Of a stretch of DNA of 64,000 nt, positions 37,693 to 45,951 are shown in pieces. Origin of the DNA: Streptomyces tanashiensis (GTDB lineage Bacteria > Actinomycetota > Actinomycetes > Streptomycetales > Streptomycetaceae); NCBI RefSeq assembly GCF_014648895.1, contig NZ_BMRZ01000003.1, positions 186,001-250,000 on the forward strand, in the 5' to 3' direction. The position numbers were made by a program, and so were the translations under genes. How positions within the stretch are numbered: position 1 is the stretch's first letter; each line of letters begins with the position of its first letter. The notes under the pieces were generated by a model that did no database searches, was not told where the DNA came from, and worked only from the letters and a program-made list of their open reading frames with translations.

Positions 37693-40600
37693 ATGCTCGA
37701 GTCCAACGAAGACACCAACGCCCCCGGTGACAAGCTGCCGCCGCGCCGTAGGCGCCGCGCCGCTTCCCGCCCCGCCGGTCCGCCGGTGACGGGCGCCACC
37801 GCCGAGACCCCGGCGGCCGCCGAGGCCCCCGCCGAGGCCGCCCCGGCCGAGACCGAGGCCCCCGCGCCGCGCACCCGCCGCCGCGCCACCCGCAAGGCCA
37901 CCGCTCCCGCCGTGGAGGCCGCGGCCGAGCCGGTCGTCGAGCCGGTCGTGGAGACCGCCGCGGCCGAGGTCGCCGAGGAGGCCCCCGAGGCCGCCCCCGC
38001 CCGCCCGCGCCGCCGCGCCACCCGCAAGGCCACCTCGCCGGTGACCTCCCCGGCCGCCGTGGAGGAGACCGCGGAGACCGCGGAGCCCGTCGCCGCCGCC
38101 GAGGCCGCGGAGCCCGCCGTCGAGGCCGCTCCGCCGGCCCGTACCCGCCGCCGTGCCACCCGTAAGGCCACCGCTCCGGCCGGTGCGCCGGCCGCCGTCG
38201 AGGAGACCGCGGTCGCGGCCCCCGCCGCCGAGCCGGTCGCCGAGGCCGCCGAGCCGGTCGCCGCCGAGGCCGCGGAGCCCGCCGTCGAGGCCGCTCCGCC
38301 GGCCCGTACCCGCCGTCGTGCCACCCGCAAGGCCACCGCGCCCGCCGGAGCGCCCGCCGCCGAGGAGGCAGCCGAGCCGGCCGCCACCGGCGAGTCGCTG
38401 CCCCGCGCCGCCGTCGAGCAGATCGCCGCCGACGAGGCCGAGGTCGCCGCCGCCGAGACCGCCGCCACCCGTGGCCGCGGCCGCCGCCGCGTGACCTCGC
38501 CGCAGTTCACCTCCGAGCCGGCCCCGGCCCGCGAGCCGCGCCGTGCCGCGCGCCCCGCCGTCGCCGTCTTCCAGGCCCCGGTCTTCGCCGAGCCGATGTT
38601 CCAGACGCCGGAGACCGCCGCCGCGGCCGCCGCCGCCGTGGTCGAGGAGCCGGAGGAGGACGAGCTCGTCGAGACCGTCGAGACGGTCGAGGCCGAGGTC
38701 GTGGAGGCCGCCGAGCCCGAGGCCGCCGAGCGCGCCGAGACCGGCTCCCGCCGTCGCCGTCGCCGCCGCGGCGAGCCCGTCGCCGTCGAGCCCGTCCCGG
38801 CCACCGTCGCCGACGAGCCCGAGGTCGAGGCCGTCGCCGACGAGGTCGAGGAGACCGAGGAGGCCGAGGAGACGGACGAGTACGAGGACCGCCCGTCCCG
38901 CCGTCGCCGCCGCGGCGGCCGTCGCCGCCGTCGCGGCGAGCTCACCGAGGTCGAGGAGACCGAGGAGGGCGAGGAGCCGCACGCCGAGGACGAGACCGAG
39001 GAGTCCGAGGAGGGCGAGGAGGAGTCGGACGACGCCGAGGCCTACGCCGGCGGCTCCAGCAGCTCCCGTCGCCGTCGCCGTCGCCGCCGTCGCAGCGGGG
39101 ACGCCTCCGCCGACGCCGAGGCGGGCGACGAGGACGGCGTCCGTACGGTCGTCAAGGTCCGCGAGCCCCGCCCGGCCCGCGAGAAGGCCGAGCCGTCCGA
39201 CGAGGTCCAGTCCATCAAGGGCTCGACCCGTCTGGAGGCCAAGAAGCAGCGCCGCCGCGAGGGCCGCGAGCAGGGCCGCCGCCGCGTCCCGATCATCACC
39301 GAGGCCGAGTTCCTGGCCCGCCGCGAGGCCGTCGAGCGCGTCATGGTCGTCCGCCAGAGCGGCGAGCGCACCCAGATCGGCGTCCTGGAAGACAACGTGC
39401 TCGTCGAGCACTACGTCAACAAGGAGCAGGCCACCTCGTACGTCGGCAACGTCTACCTGGGCAAGGTCCAGAACGTCCTGCCGTCGATGGAGGCCGCCTT
39501 CGTCGACATCGGCAAGGGCCGCAACGCCGTCCTGTACGCCGGTGAGGTCAACTTCGAGGCGCTCGGCATGGGCCACGGCCCCCGCCGCATCGAGTCCGCC
39601 CTCAAGTCCGGCCAGTCGGTCCTCGTGCAGGTCACGAAGGACCCGATCGGCCACAAGGGCGCCCGTCTGACCAGCCAGGTCTCCCTGCCGGGCCGCTACC
39701 TCGTGTACGTCCCCGAGGGCTCGATGACCGGCATCAGCCGCAAGCTCCCGGACACCGAGCGCGCCCGCCTGAAGACCATCCTCAAGAAGATCGTCCCCGA
39801 GGACGCGGGCGTCATCGTGCGCACCGCCGCCGAGGGCGCGAGCGAGGACGAGCTGCGCCGCGACGTCGAGCGACTGCAGGCGCAGTGGGCCGACATCCAG
39901 AAGAAGGCCAACCAGATCTCGTCGTCCGCGCCGAGCCTTCTCTACGGCGAGCCGGACATGACCGTCCGGGTCGTCCGCGACATCTTCAACGAGGACTTCT
40001 CCAAGGTCATCGTCAGCGGCGACGACGCGTGGGAGACCATCCACGGGTACGTGAACCACGTGGCCCCGGACCTGACCGACCGCCTGTCCAAGTGGACGAG
40101 CGAGGTCGACGTCTTCGCGACGTACCGGATCGACGAGCAGCTCATGAAGGCGCTGGACCGCAAGGTCTGGCTGCCGAGCGGCGGCTCGCTGGTGATCGAC
40201 AAGACCGAGGCGATGATCGTCGTCGACGTCAACACCGGCAAGTTCACCGGCCAGGGCGGCAACCTGGAGGAGACCGTCACCAGGAACAACCTGGAGGCGG
40301 CCGAGGAGATCGTGCGCCAGCTGCGGCTGCGCGACCTCGGCGGCATCGTCGTCATCGACTTCATCGACATGGTCCTGGAGTCCAACCGCGACCTGGTGCT
40401 GCGCCGCCTCCTGGAGTGCCTGGGCCGGGACCGGACCAAGCACCAGGTGGCCGAGGTCACCTCGCTCGGCCTGGTCCAGATGACCCGCAAGCGGGTCGGC
40501 CAGGGCCTCCTGGAGTCCTTCTCCGAGACCTGCGTCCACTGCAACGGCCGCGGCGTCATCGTGCACATGGAGCAGCCGGCCACCGCCGGTGGCGGTGGCG

Positions 40601-41547
40601 GCGGCAAGCGCTCGAAGAAGCGCGGCCGCGGCGGCGCCGAGCACGCCCACGAGCACGAGCACGCCGAGGCCGTGGAGACCGAGACCGCGGAGGTCGAGAC
40701 CGAGGCCGAGGTCGCCGCGGAGCTCGCCGCCCCGATCGCCCTGCCGGAGCCGATCGCCCCGGACGAGGAGCTGTACGGCTCCGTCGCCGAGGCCGAGGCC
40801 GCCGCCACGCGCGGTCGTGGCCGTCGTCGTGCCACCCGTCGGGTGTCCGCCCCGGTCGTCTCGACGCCGGTCGCCCCGGCGCCGGTCGTGGAGACCGAGG
40901 CCGTCGTGTTCGAGCCGGCGCCCGTCGCCGAGCCCGAGCCGGCCGTGGAGCCCGCCGTCGAGCAGGTCGCCGAGCCGGTCGTCGAGGCCGTGGCCGAGAC
41001 CGTGGTCGAGGAGACCCCCGCCCCGGCCCCGCGCGGCCGTCGTCGTGCCACCCGTCGGGTGACGTCTCCGGTCGTCTCGACCACGGACGCGGTCGCCGAG
41101 GTCGTCGCCGAGCCGGTCGTCGAGACCGCTCCGGAGCCCGTCGTGGCGCCGGAGCCGGTGGTCGAGGCCGTCGCCGAGCCGGTCGTCGAGCCCGTCGTCG
41201 AGGAGGCCCCCGTGGCCGCCCCGCCGCGTGCCCGTCGCCGCGTGGTCCGCAAGGCCACCGCTCCCGCCGGTTCGCCCTCGGGTGCCGAGGAGGCGGCCGT
41301 GGTCGTGGTGACCACGGCTCCCGCCGAGGCCGCCGATGAGGTGGCCGAGGCCCCGGTCGAGACCGAGGCGGAGGCCGCGCCGGCCAAGAAGACGGCCGCG
41401 CGCAAGACCGCCAAGAAGACCACGGCGAAGAAGGCCGCCACCAAGAAGACGGCGGCGACCAAGAAGACGGCCGCGAAGAAGACCACCGCCAAGAAGGCCC
41501 CGGCCAAGAAGGCGGCGGAGAAGACCGCGGCTCCGGCCCAGGACTGA
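37693..41547 (+). CDS. rne: RNase E/G family endoribonuclease (RNase ES) with long disordered arms
   Basis: 1284 residues. Single-strand-specific endonuclease for mRNA decay and rRNA/tRNA processing. The catalytic core is central: an S1 domain (about 575-650, SYVGNVYLGKVQNVLPS, AAFVDIGKGRNAVLY), then the DNase-I-like region with catalytic Asp in MIVVDVNTGKFTG (about 847) and GIVVIDFIDM (about 888), then the zinc-link CVHCNGRG (Cys947, Cys950). The N-terminal 540 residues are disordered, with repeated RTRRRATRKATAPA motifs, acidic stretches and Arg runs. The C-terminal 320 residues repeat RGRRRATRR-type motifs and finish in a Lys/Ala/Thr tail (AAKKTTAKKAPAKK). ATG 37693 is preceded by GGGAGAA. 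Confidence 0.95.
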   Translation: MLESNEDTNAPGDKLPPRRRRRAASRPAGPPVTGATAETPAAAEAPAEAAPAETEAPAPRTRRRATRKATAPAVEAAAEPVVEPVVETAAAEVAEEAPEAAPARPRRRATRKATSPVTSPAAVEETAETAEPVAAAEAAEPAVEAAPPARTRRRATRKATAPAGAPAAVEETAVAAPAAEPVAEAAEPVAAEAAEPAVEAAPPARTRRRATRKATAPAGAPAAEEAAEPAATGESLPRAAVEQIAADEAEVAAAETAATRGRGRRRVTSPQFTSEPAPAREPRRAARPAVAVFQAPVFAEPMFQTPETAAAAAAAVVEEPEEDELVETVETVEAEVVEAAEPEAAERAETGSRRRRRRRGEPVAVEPVPATVADEPEVEAVADEVEETEEAEETDEYEDRPSRRRRRGGRRRRRGELTEVEETEEGEEPHAEDETEESEEGEEESDDAEAYAGGSSSSRRRRRRRRRSGDASADAEAGDEDGVRTVVKVREPRPAREKAEPSDEVQSIKGSTRLEAKKQRRREGREQGRRRVPIITEAEFLARREAVERVMVVRQSGERTQIGVLEDNVLVEHYVNKEQATSYVGNVYLGKVQNVLPSMEAAFVDIGKGRNAVLYAGEVNFEALGMGHGPRRIESALKSGQSVLVQVTKDPIGHKGARLTSQVSLPGRYLVYVPEGSMTGISRKLPDTERARLKTILKKIVPEDAGVIVRTAAEGASEDELRRDVERLQAQWADIQKKANQISSSAPSLLYGEPDMTVRVVRDIFNEDFSKVIVSGDDAWETIHGYVNHVAPDLTDRLSKWTSEVDVFATYRIDEQLMKALDRKVWLPSGGSLVIDKTEAMIVVDVNTGKFTGQGGNLEETVTRNNLEAAEEIVRQLRLRDLGGIVVIDFIDMVLESNRDLVLRRLLECLGRDRTKHQVAEVTSLGLVQMTRKRVGQGLLESFSETCVHCNGRGVIVHMEQPATAGGGGGGKRSKKRGRGGAEHAHEHEHAEAVETETAEVETEAEVAAELAAPIALPEPIAPDEELYGSVAEAEAAATRGRGRRRATRRVSAPVVSTPVAPAPVVETEAVVFEPAPVAEPEPAVEPAVEQVAEPVVEAVAETVVEETPAPAPRGRRRATRRVTSPVVSTTDAVAEVVAEPVVETAPEPVVAPEPVVEAVAEPVVEPVVEEAPVAAPPRARRRVVRKATAPAGSPSGAEEAAVVVVTTAPAEAADEVAEAPVETEAEAAPAKKTAARKTAKKTTAKKAATKKTAATKKTAAKKTTAKKAPAKKAAEKTAAPAQD

Positions 41548-41553
41548 CCTGCC

Positions 41554-41595
41554 GGTGCGGGCCGCCCCCTCCGGACGGAGGAGGCGGCCCGCACC
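41554..41595 (+). terminator. Terminator of the RNase E/G gene
   Basis: 20-bp arms (left GGTGCGGGCCGCCCCCTCCG, one mismatch) with a minimal loop, starting 7 bases after the stop codon. Confidence 0.9.
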
Positions 41596-41795
41596 GCACG
41601 GGCGAATTTGACCCTCTGCGGCAGCCGCCCGTAACCTAGACCGTCGGCGTGTCTGTAGATGCGCTGCGCCTCTGAGCACCTCCCTCCCGCTCGCCGGGAG
41701 AGGCCGCTCGTCCGATTCCGGAACGCCGCGGGCCCCCGGGCCCGTGTGAGCGGCTGGCTTCAGAGGTTTCGATCCCGAGTGAGAGAGAGATCCGC
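41596..41795 (+). promoter_or_regulatory. rplU-rpmA promoter and structured leader
   Basis: 200 bases between the rne terminator and rplU. TAACCTAGACC near 41631-41641 is a plausible -10 region, leaving a leader of about 150 nt. It contains a CTCCCGCTCGCCGGGAG hairpin (41688-41704 region) and the palindrome CCCGGGCCCG (about 41735). Ribosomal protein leaders of this kind often bind the encoded protein, but no known L21 leader motif was recognised. Confidence 0.45.
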
Positions 41796-42116
41796 GTGTA
41801 CGCCATCGTGCGCAGCGGTGGTCGCCAGCACAAGGTTGCTGTCGGCGACATCGTTGAGGTTGACAAGATTTCCACTGCCAAGGTTGGCGACACGGTCGAG
41901 CTCTCGACCCTGCTCGTTGTCGACGGCGACGCCGTGACCAGCGACCCGTGGGTCCTGGCCGGTATCAAGGTCACGGCCGAGGTCGTGGACCACCACAAGG
42001 GCGCCAAGATCGACATCCTGCGCTACAAGAACAAGACCGGCTACCGCCGTCGCCAGGGTCACCGTCAGCAGTACACGGCGATCAAGGTCACCGGTATCCC
42101 CGCGGCTGCGAAGTAA
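41796..42116 (+). CDS. rplU: Ribosomal protein L21
   Basis: 106 residues from GTG 41796, preceded by GAGAGAGA. 50S subunit protein. The N-terminus [18 protein letters not shown] and the C-terminal signature [17 protein letters not shown] are diagnostic. Followed after 13 bases by rpmA in the usual rplU-rpmA-obg order. Confidence 0.98.
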   Translation: MYAIVRSGGRQHKVAVGDIVEVDKISTAKVGDTVELSTLLVVDGDAVTSDPWVLAGIKVTAEVVDHHKGAKIDILRYKNKTGYRRRQGHRQQYTAIKVTGIPAAAK

Positions 42117-42129
42117 GAGGGACTGAGAC

Positions 42130-42384
42130 ATGGCACACAAGAAGGGCGCATCGTCCACCCGGAACGGGCGCGACTCGAATGCCCAGCGGCTCGGCGTGAA
42201 GCGCTTCGGCGGTCAGGCCGTCAACGCGGGTGAGATCCTGGTCCGCCAGCGTGGCACCCACTTCCACCCGGGCTCGGGTGTCGGTCGCGGTGGCGACGAC
42301 ACGCTGTTCGCCCTGCAGGCCGGCGCGGTGCAGTTCGGCACCCACCGTGGCCGCAAGGTCGTGAACATCGTTCCGGTCGCCTGA
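42130..42384 (+). CDS. rpmA: Ribosomal protein L27
   Basis: 84 residues starting [22 protein letters not shown]. 50S protein whose N-terminal tail reaches the peptidyl transferase centre. The [10 protein letters not shown] block is intact. There is no N-terminal cleavage extension of the Firmicute type. A ribosome site (AGGGAC) overlaps the intergenic gap. Ended by a terminator before obg. Confidence 0.98.
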   Translation: MAHKKGASSTRNGRDSNAQRLGVKRFGGQAVNAGEILVRQRGTHFHPGSGVGRGGDDTLFALQAGAVQFGTHRGRKVVNIVPVA

Positions 42385-42400
42385 TCGGAACTCTTTGCGG

Positions 42401-42439
42401 AGGCGGACCTCACTTCCCGTACGGGAAGCGGGTCCGCCT
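42401..42439 (+). terminator. Terminator of rplU-rpmA
   Basis: 9-bp outer stem AGGCGGACC/GGTCCGCCT and 8-bp inner stem CTTCCCGT/ACGGGAAG, followed by TTTCG. Confidence 0.85.
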
Positions 42440-42491
42440 TTCGCGTGTTACTAGATAGACATTCCGCACGTAATTCTCTGGAGGCACACCC

Positions 42492-43931
42492 ATGACCACC
42501 TTCGTGGACCGCGTCGAGCTGCACGTCGCCGCGGGTAACGGAGGCCACGGCTGCGCCTCCGTCCATCGCGAGAAGTTCAAGCCGCTCGGCGGCCCCGACG
42601 GCGGAAACGGCGGCCGTGGCGGCGATGTGACCCTGGTCGTCGACCAGTCGGTCACCACCCTCCTCGAGTACCACCACTCGCCGCACCGCAAGGCGACCAA
42701 CGGTCAGCCCGGCGCCGGCGACAACCGCTCCGGCAAGGACGGCCAGGACCTGGTCCTGACCGTGCCCGACGGCACCGTCGTCCTCGACAAGCGCGGCAAC
42801 GTCCTCGCCGACCTGGTCGGCCAGGGCACCACCTTCGTCGCCGGCCAGGGCGGCCGCGGCGGCCTCGGCAACGCCGCGCTGGCCTCGGCCCGCCGCAAGG
42901 CCCCCGGCTTCGCGCTCCTCGGCGAGCCCGGTGAGTCGCGGGACATCGTCCTGGAGCTCAAGACCGTCGCCGACGTGGCCCTCGTGGGCTACCCGAGCGC
43001 CGGCAAGTCCTCGCTCATCTCCGTCCTGTCGGCCGCCAAGCCGAAGATCGCGGACTACCCGTTCACCACGCTCGTCCCGAACCTCGGCGTGGTCACGGCC
43101 GGCTCGACGGTCTACACGATCGCCGACGTGCCGGGCCTGATCCCGGGCGCGAGCCAGGGCCGCGGCCTCGGCCTGGAGTTCCTCCGCCACGTCGAGCGCT
43201 GCTCTGTGCTCGTCCACGTCCTCGACACGGCGACGCTGGAGTCCGAGCGCGACCCGGTCACCGACCTCGACGTGATCGAGGAGGAGCTCAAGCAGTACGG
43301 CGGCCTGGAGGACCGGCCGCGGATCGTCGTCCTCAACAAGATCGACATCCCGGACGGCCAGGACCTCGCGGACATGATCCGCCCGGACCTGGAGGAGCGC
43401 GGCTACCAGGTGTTCGAGGTCTCCGCCGTGGCCCGTACGGGTCTCAAGGAGCTCTCCTTCGCCCTCGCCGGCATCGTCGCCGAGGCGCGCGCGGCCAAGC
43501 CGAAGGAGGAGGCGACCCGTATCGTCATCCGCCCGAAGGCCGTCGACGACGCGGGCTTCACCGTCACGTACGACGAGCAGGAAGAGGTCTACCGGGTGCG
43601 CGGCGAGAAGCCGGAGCGCTGGGTCCGCCAGACCGACTTCAACAACGACGAGGCCGTGGGCTACCTGGCCGACCGCCTCAACCGCCTCGGCGTCGAGGAC
43701 CAGCTGATGAAGGCCGGTGCCCGCGCGGGCGACGGCGTCGCGATCGGCGCCGAGGACAACGCGGTCGTCTTCGACTGGGAGCCCACCATGATGGCCGGCG
43801 CCGAGATGCTCGGCCGCCGCGGTGAGGACCACCGTCTGGAGGCCCCGCGCCCGGCGGCGCAGCGCCGCCGCGACCGGGAGGCGGAGCGCGACGACGCGCA
43901 GCGCGAGTTCGACGAGTTCGACCCGTTCTAG
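42492..43931 (+). CDS. obg: Obg/CgtA GTPase
   Basis: 479 residues from ATG 42492, with CTGGAGG upstream. Essential GTPase in ribosome assembly and, in Streptomyces, development. The Gly-rich Obg fold (about 1-160) is followed by the G domain with G1 GYPSAGKSS (about 168-176), G3 DVPGL and G4 NKID. The OCT domain (about 345-425) and an acidic C-terminal tail (REFDEFDPF) close it. ACTAGATAG at about 42451 is a probable -10, so obg is transcribed separately from rplU-rpmA. Confidence 0.97.
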   Translation: MTTFVDRVELHVAAGNGGHGCASVHREKFKPLGGPDGGNGGRGGDVTLVVDQSVTTLLEYHHSPHRKATNGQPGAGDNRSGKDGQDLVLTVPDGTVVLDKRGNVLADLVGQGTTFVAGQGGRGGLGNAALASARRKAPGFALLGEPGESRDIVLELKTVADVALVGYPSAGKSSLISVLSAAKPKIADYPFTTLVPNLGVVTAGSTVYTIADVPGLIPGASQGRGLGLEFLRHVERCSVLVHVLDTATLESERDPVTDLDVIEEELKQYGGLEDRPRIVVLNKIDIPDGQDLADMIRPDLEERGYQVFEVSAVARTGLKELSFALAGIVAEARAAKPKEEATRIVIRPKAVDDAGFTVTYDEQEEVYRVRGEKPERWVRQTDFNNDEAVGYLADRLNRLGVEDQLMKAGARAGDGVAIGAEDNAVVFDWEPTMMAGAEMLGRRGEDHRLEAPRPAAQRRRDREAERDDAQREFDEFDPF

Positions 43932-43937
43932 CGGGCG

Positions 43938-43980
43938 GAGCCGGGCCGGACGCGGTGCATCCGCCGCTTCGGCCCGGCTC
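43938..43980 (+). terminator. Terminator of obg
   Basis: 10-bp arms GAGCCGGGCC / GGCCCGGCTC with extra pairing inside the loop, 7 bases after the obg stop codon. Confidence 0.8.
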
Positions 43981-44016
43981 TCCCACGGGACGCCGGCCGG
44001 CCCGCCGGCGGCGTCC

Positions 44017-44050
44017 ACCGGCCGGGCACCCCACGGGGTGTCCGGCCGGT
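44017..44050. terminator. Second hairpin after obg
   Basis: 16-bp arms (ACCGGCCGGGCACCCC, one mismatch) with a two-base loop centre. It lies directly upstream of the promoter of the glycosyltransferase gene and may insulate it from obg. Confidence 0.7.
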
Positions 44051-44093
44051 TCCGTTCCGGCTCCGGCCGCCCCGCGGCCGTTCGGGGGACACG

Positions 44094-44105
44094 TAGGATT
44101 CACGG
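44094..44105 (+). promoter_or_regulatory. Glycosyltransferase promoter -10 with leaderless start
   Basis: TAGGAT, six bases, then GTG 44106. Confidence 0.6.
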
Positions 44106-45743
44106 GTGAGTGAGACCCCCCGGCCGCAGGCCGCCGCGCGTGTCAGTGTCGTCGTCATCGCGTACAACGACGCGGCACACGTCGGCGACGCCGTCCGTTC
44201 CGCGCTCGCCCAGGGCGAGGCGGTCGGTGAGGTCGTCGTCGTCGACGACGCCTCCGGGGACACCACGCCCGAGGTCCTCGCCGGATTCGCCGGCGAACCG
44301 CGCGTGCGCCCGCTGATCCGGCGGGAGAACAGCGGCGGCTGCGGCACCCCCCGCAACGACGGCATCGACGCCGCCGTCCACCCCTACGTCCTGTTCCTCG
44401 ACAGCGACGACCTGCTGATGCCCGGCGCCGTCGACGGGCTGCTCGCCGTCGCCTCCGCGCAGGACGCCGACGTCGTCGCCGGAATCTGTGTGCGGCGCGA
44501 GCTCCCCGAGGGCCGCGAGACCGTCTGGGCGCCCTCGCTGTACGACGTGTCCCAGGGCGCCACCCTCCCCGGCACCGTCCTCGACGGCGTCGAGAAGCAC
44601 CCGGAGTTCGTCCTCGACACCCTCTCCGTCAACAAGCTCTACCGCCGGGACTTCCTCGACCGGCACGCCATCCGCTTCCCCGACGGCGCCTTCCACTACG
44701 AGGACTTCGTCTTCAGCGCCCGGGTGCAGGCCGCCGCCCCGCGGCTCGCCGTCACCGACGTCCCCGTGTACGTGTGGCACGTGCGGCGGCAGGCCGCGAC
44801 CCTGTCGATCTCGCTGCGCCGCGCCTCCCTGGCCAACTGGGAGCACCGGATCGCCGCGCACGCCGCGGTCGTCGACGTGTTCCGTACGGCGGGACGGCCG
44901 GCGCTCGCCCGCGCCGCGCAGACGAAGTTCCTCGACTACGACCTCCCCATGTACCTGCGCGAGCTGCCGCAGCGGACCGCCGCCTACCGGGCCGACTGGT
45001 GGACGGTCACCCGCGCCCACCTGGCGGACTTCGAGGCCGCCGCGGTCGCCGGGGCCCAGGCCCCGTCCCGCTGGCTGCACGCCGGACTCACCGCTCTCCC
45101 CGCCGTGCCCGAAGGACGGGAGCTCACCCGGTTCGTCGAGCTGGCCGCGCCCCGGCCCCGGCTCGTGCCGCCGTACCCGCGCGCCGAGGACGGCGCGCCG
45201 GTCCTGTCCGCCGCGCCCGCCGACGTACCCCTGGAGGGTCTCGCGGAGCTCACGCCCGGGGAGCTGCCCGTGGCCGTGGACGGGTCCGTGACCGTCGGCG
45301 CGTCCACCCGGCTGACCCTGACCGTCCACGATCTCTACGGGCGTGTCGCCGCACTGCGCCCCACCGCCGTCCGCGTCGCCTTCACGGAGCGGGTCTCGGC
45401 GGCCGAGCTGTCGGCCGACGCGCCGCTGCTGCCGACGGAGGAGGGCTGGACGGCCACCGTGTCGCTGCCCACCGCGAAGCTGGTCCGCGCGGGCCGGCTC
45501 GCCGCCTGGTCGCTCGGTGCCGAGCTGCGGTACGCGGACGGTTCGACCGGGAACGCCGAGGTCAGGGCCCCGCAGGGGTTCGTGGGCCGGCGCGGGATGG
45601 TCCTCGGCCGACTGGGCCGTGTGCTGCTCGTCCAGGTCGTGGCCTCGGCGCGCCGCGGGCTCGTCCTCCGCCTCGCGGGCGGTGCCGTCGGCGCACGTCA
45701 GGTGGTCTCGGGCCGCTTCAAGAGGCTGTTTGCGATGCGGTGA
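44106..45743 (+). CDS. GT2 family glycosyltransferase of the wall-polymer cluster
   Basis: 545 residues from leaderless GTG 44106. N-terminal GT-A domain: VSVVVIAYNDAAHVGDAV, nucleotide-binding VVVDDASGDTT, NSGGCGTPRNDGID and the metal-binding FLDSDD (about residue 97-102). The second motif HYEDFVFSA carries the catalytic-base ED pair. From about residue 330 a different beta-rich domain follows, and the C-terminus has a hydrophobic/basic patch (VLLVQVVASARRGLVLRL) that may touch the membrane. It resembles the GT2 half of the next gene, including the Cys in GGC(G/S). No glycerophosphotransferase domain is present. Probably adds a sugar in wall glycopolymer assembly. Confidence 0.87.
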   Translation: MSETPRPQAAARVSVVVIAYNDAAHVGDAVRSALAQGEAVGEVVVVDDASGDTTPEVLAGFAGEPRVRPLIRRENSGGCGTPRNDGIDAAVHPYVLFLDSDDLLMPGAVDGLLAVASAQDADVVAGICVRRELPEGRETVWAPSLYDVSQGATLPGTVLDGVEKHPEFVLDTLSVNKLYRRDFLDRHAIRFPDGAFHYEDFVFSARVQAAAPRLAVTDVPVYVWHVRRQAATLSISLRRASLANWEHRIAAHAAVVDVFRTAGRPALARAAQTKFLDYDLPMYLRELPQRTAAYRADWWTVTRAHLADFEAAAVAGAQAPSRWLHAGLTALPAVPEGRELTRFVELAAPRPRLVPPYPRAEDGAPVLSAAPADVPLEGLAELTPGELPVAVDGSVTVGASTRLTLTVHDLYGRVAALRPTAVRVAFTERVSAAELSADAPLLPTEEGWTATVSLPTAKLVRAGRLAAWSLGAELRYADGSTGNAEVRAPQGFVGRRGMVLGRLGRVLLVQVVASARRGLVLRLAGGAVGARQVVSGRFKRLFAMR

Positions 45744-45951
45744 ACATCACCGAAGGCCCGGGAGAGCAGGTATGGAACAATTCCTCCTGCCGGGTAGTCT
45801 TTCCGGTCGCCGGGTGGCGCTCGTCGGAACGAGGGGGGCGGCACCTTTCACCACTGAAGGCAGTAGCGCCATTGACCATGGCGCAGGCAGCGCCGCGCCT
45901 GGCTCGGAACGTGTGCCAGTTGCCGCCGCACGCACTTGTGAGAGGACTTGG

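Noticed and set aside
37390..41679. 1429-codon minus-strand frame opposite the RNase E/G gene
   Set aside because: Mirror of the Ala/Glu/Arg repeats of the RNase arms; consists of Gly/Leu/Arg repeats and has no recognisable domain.
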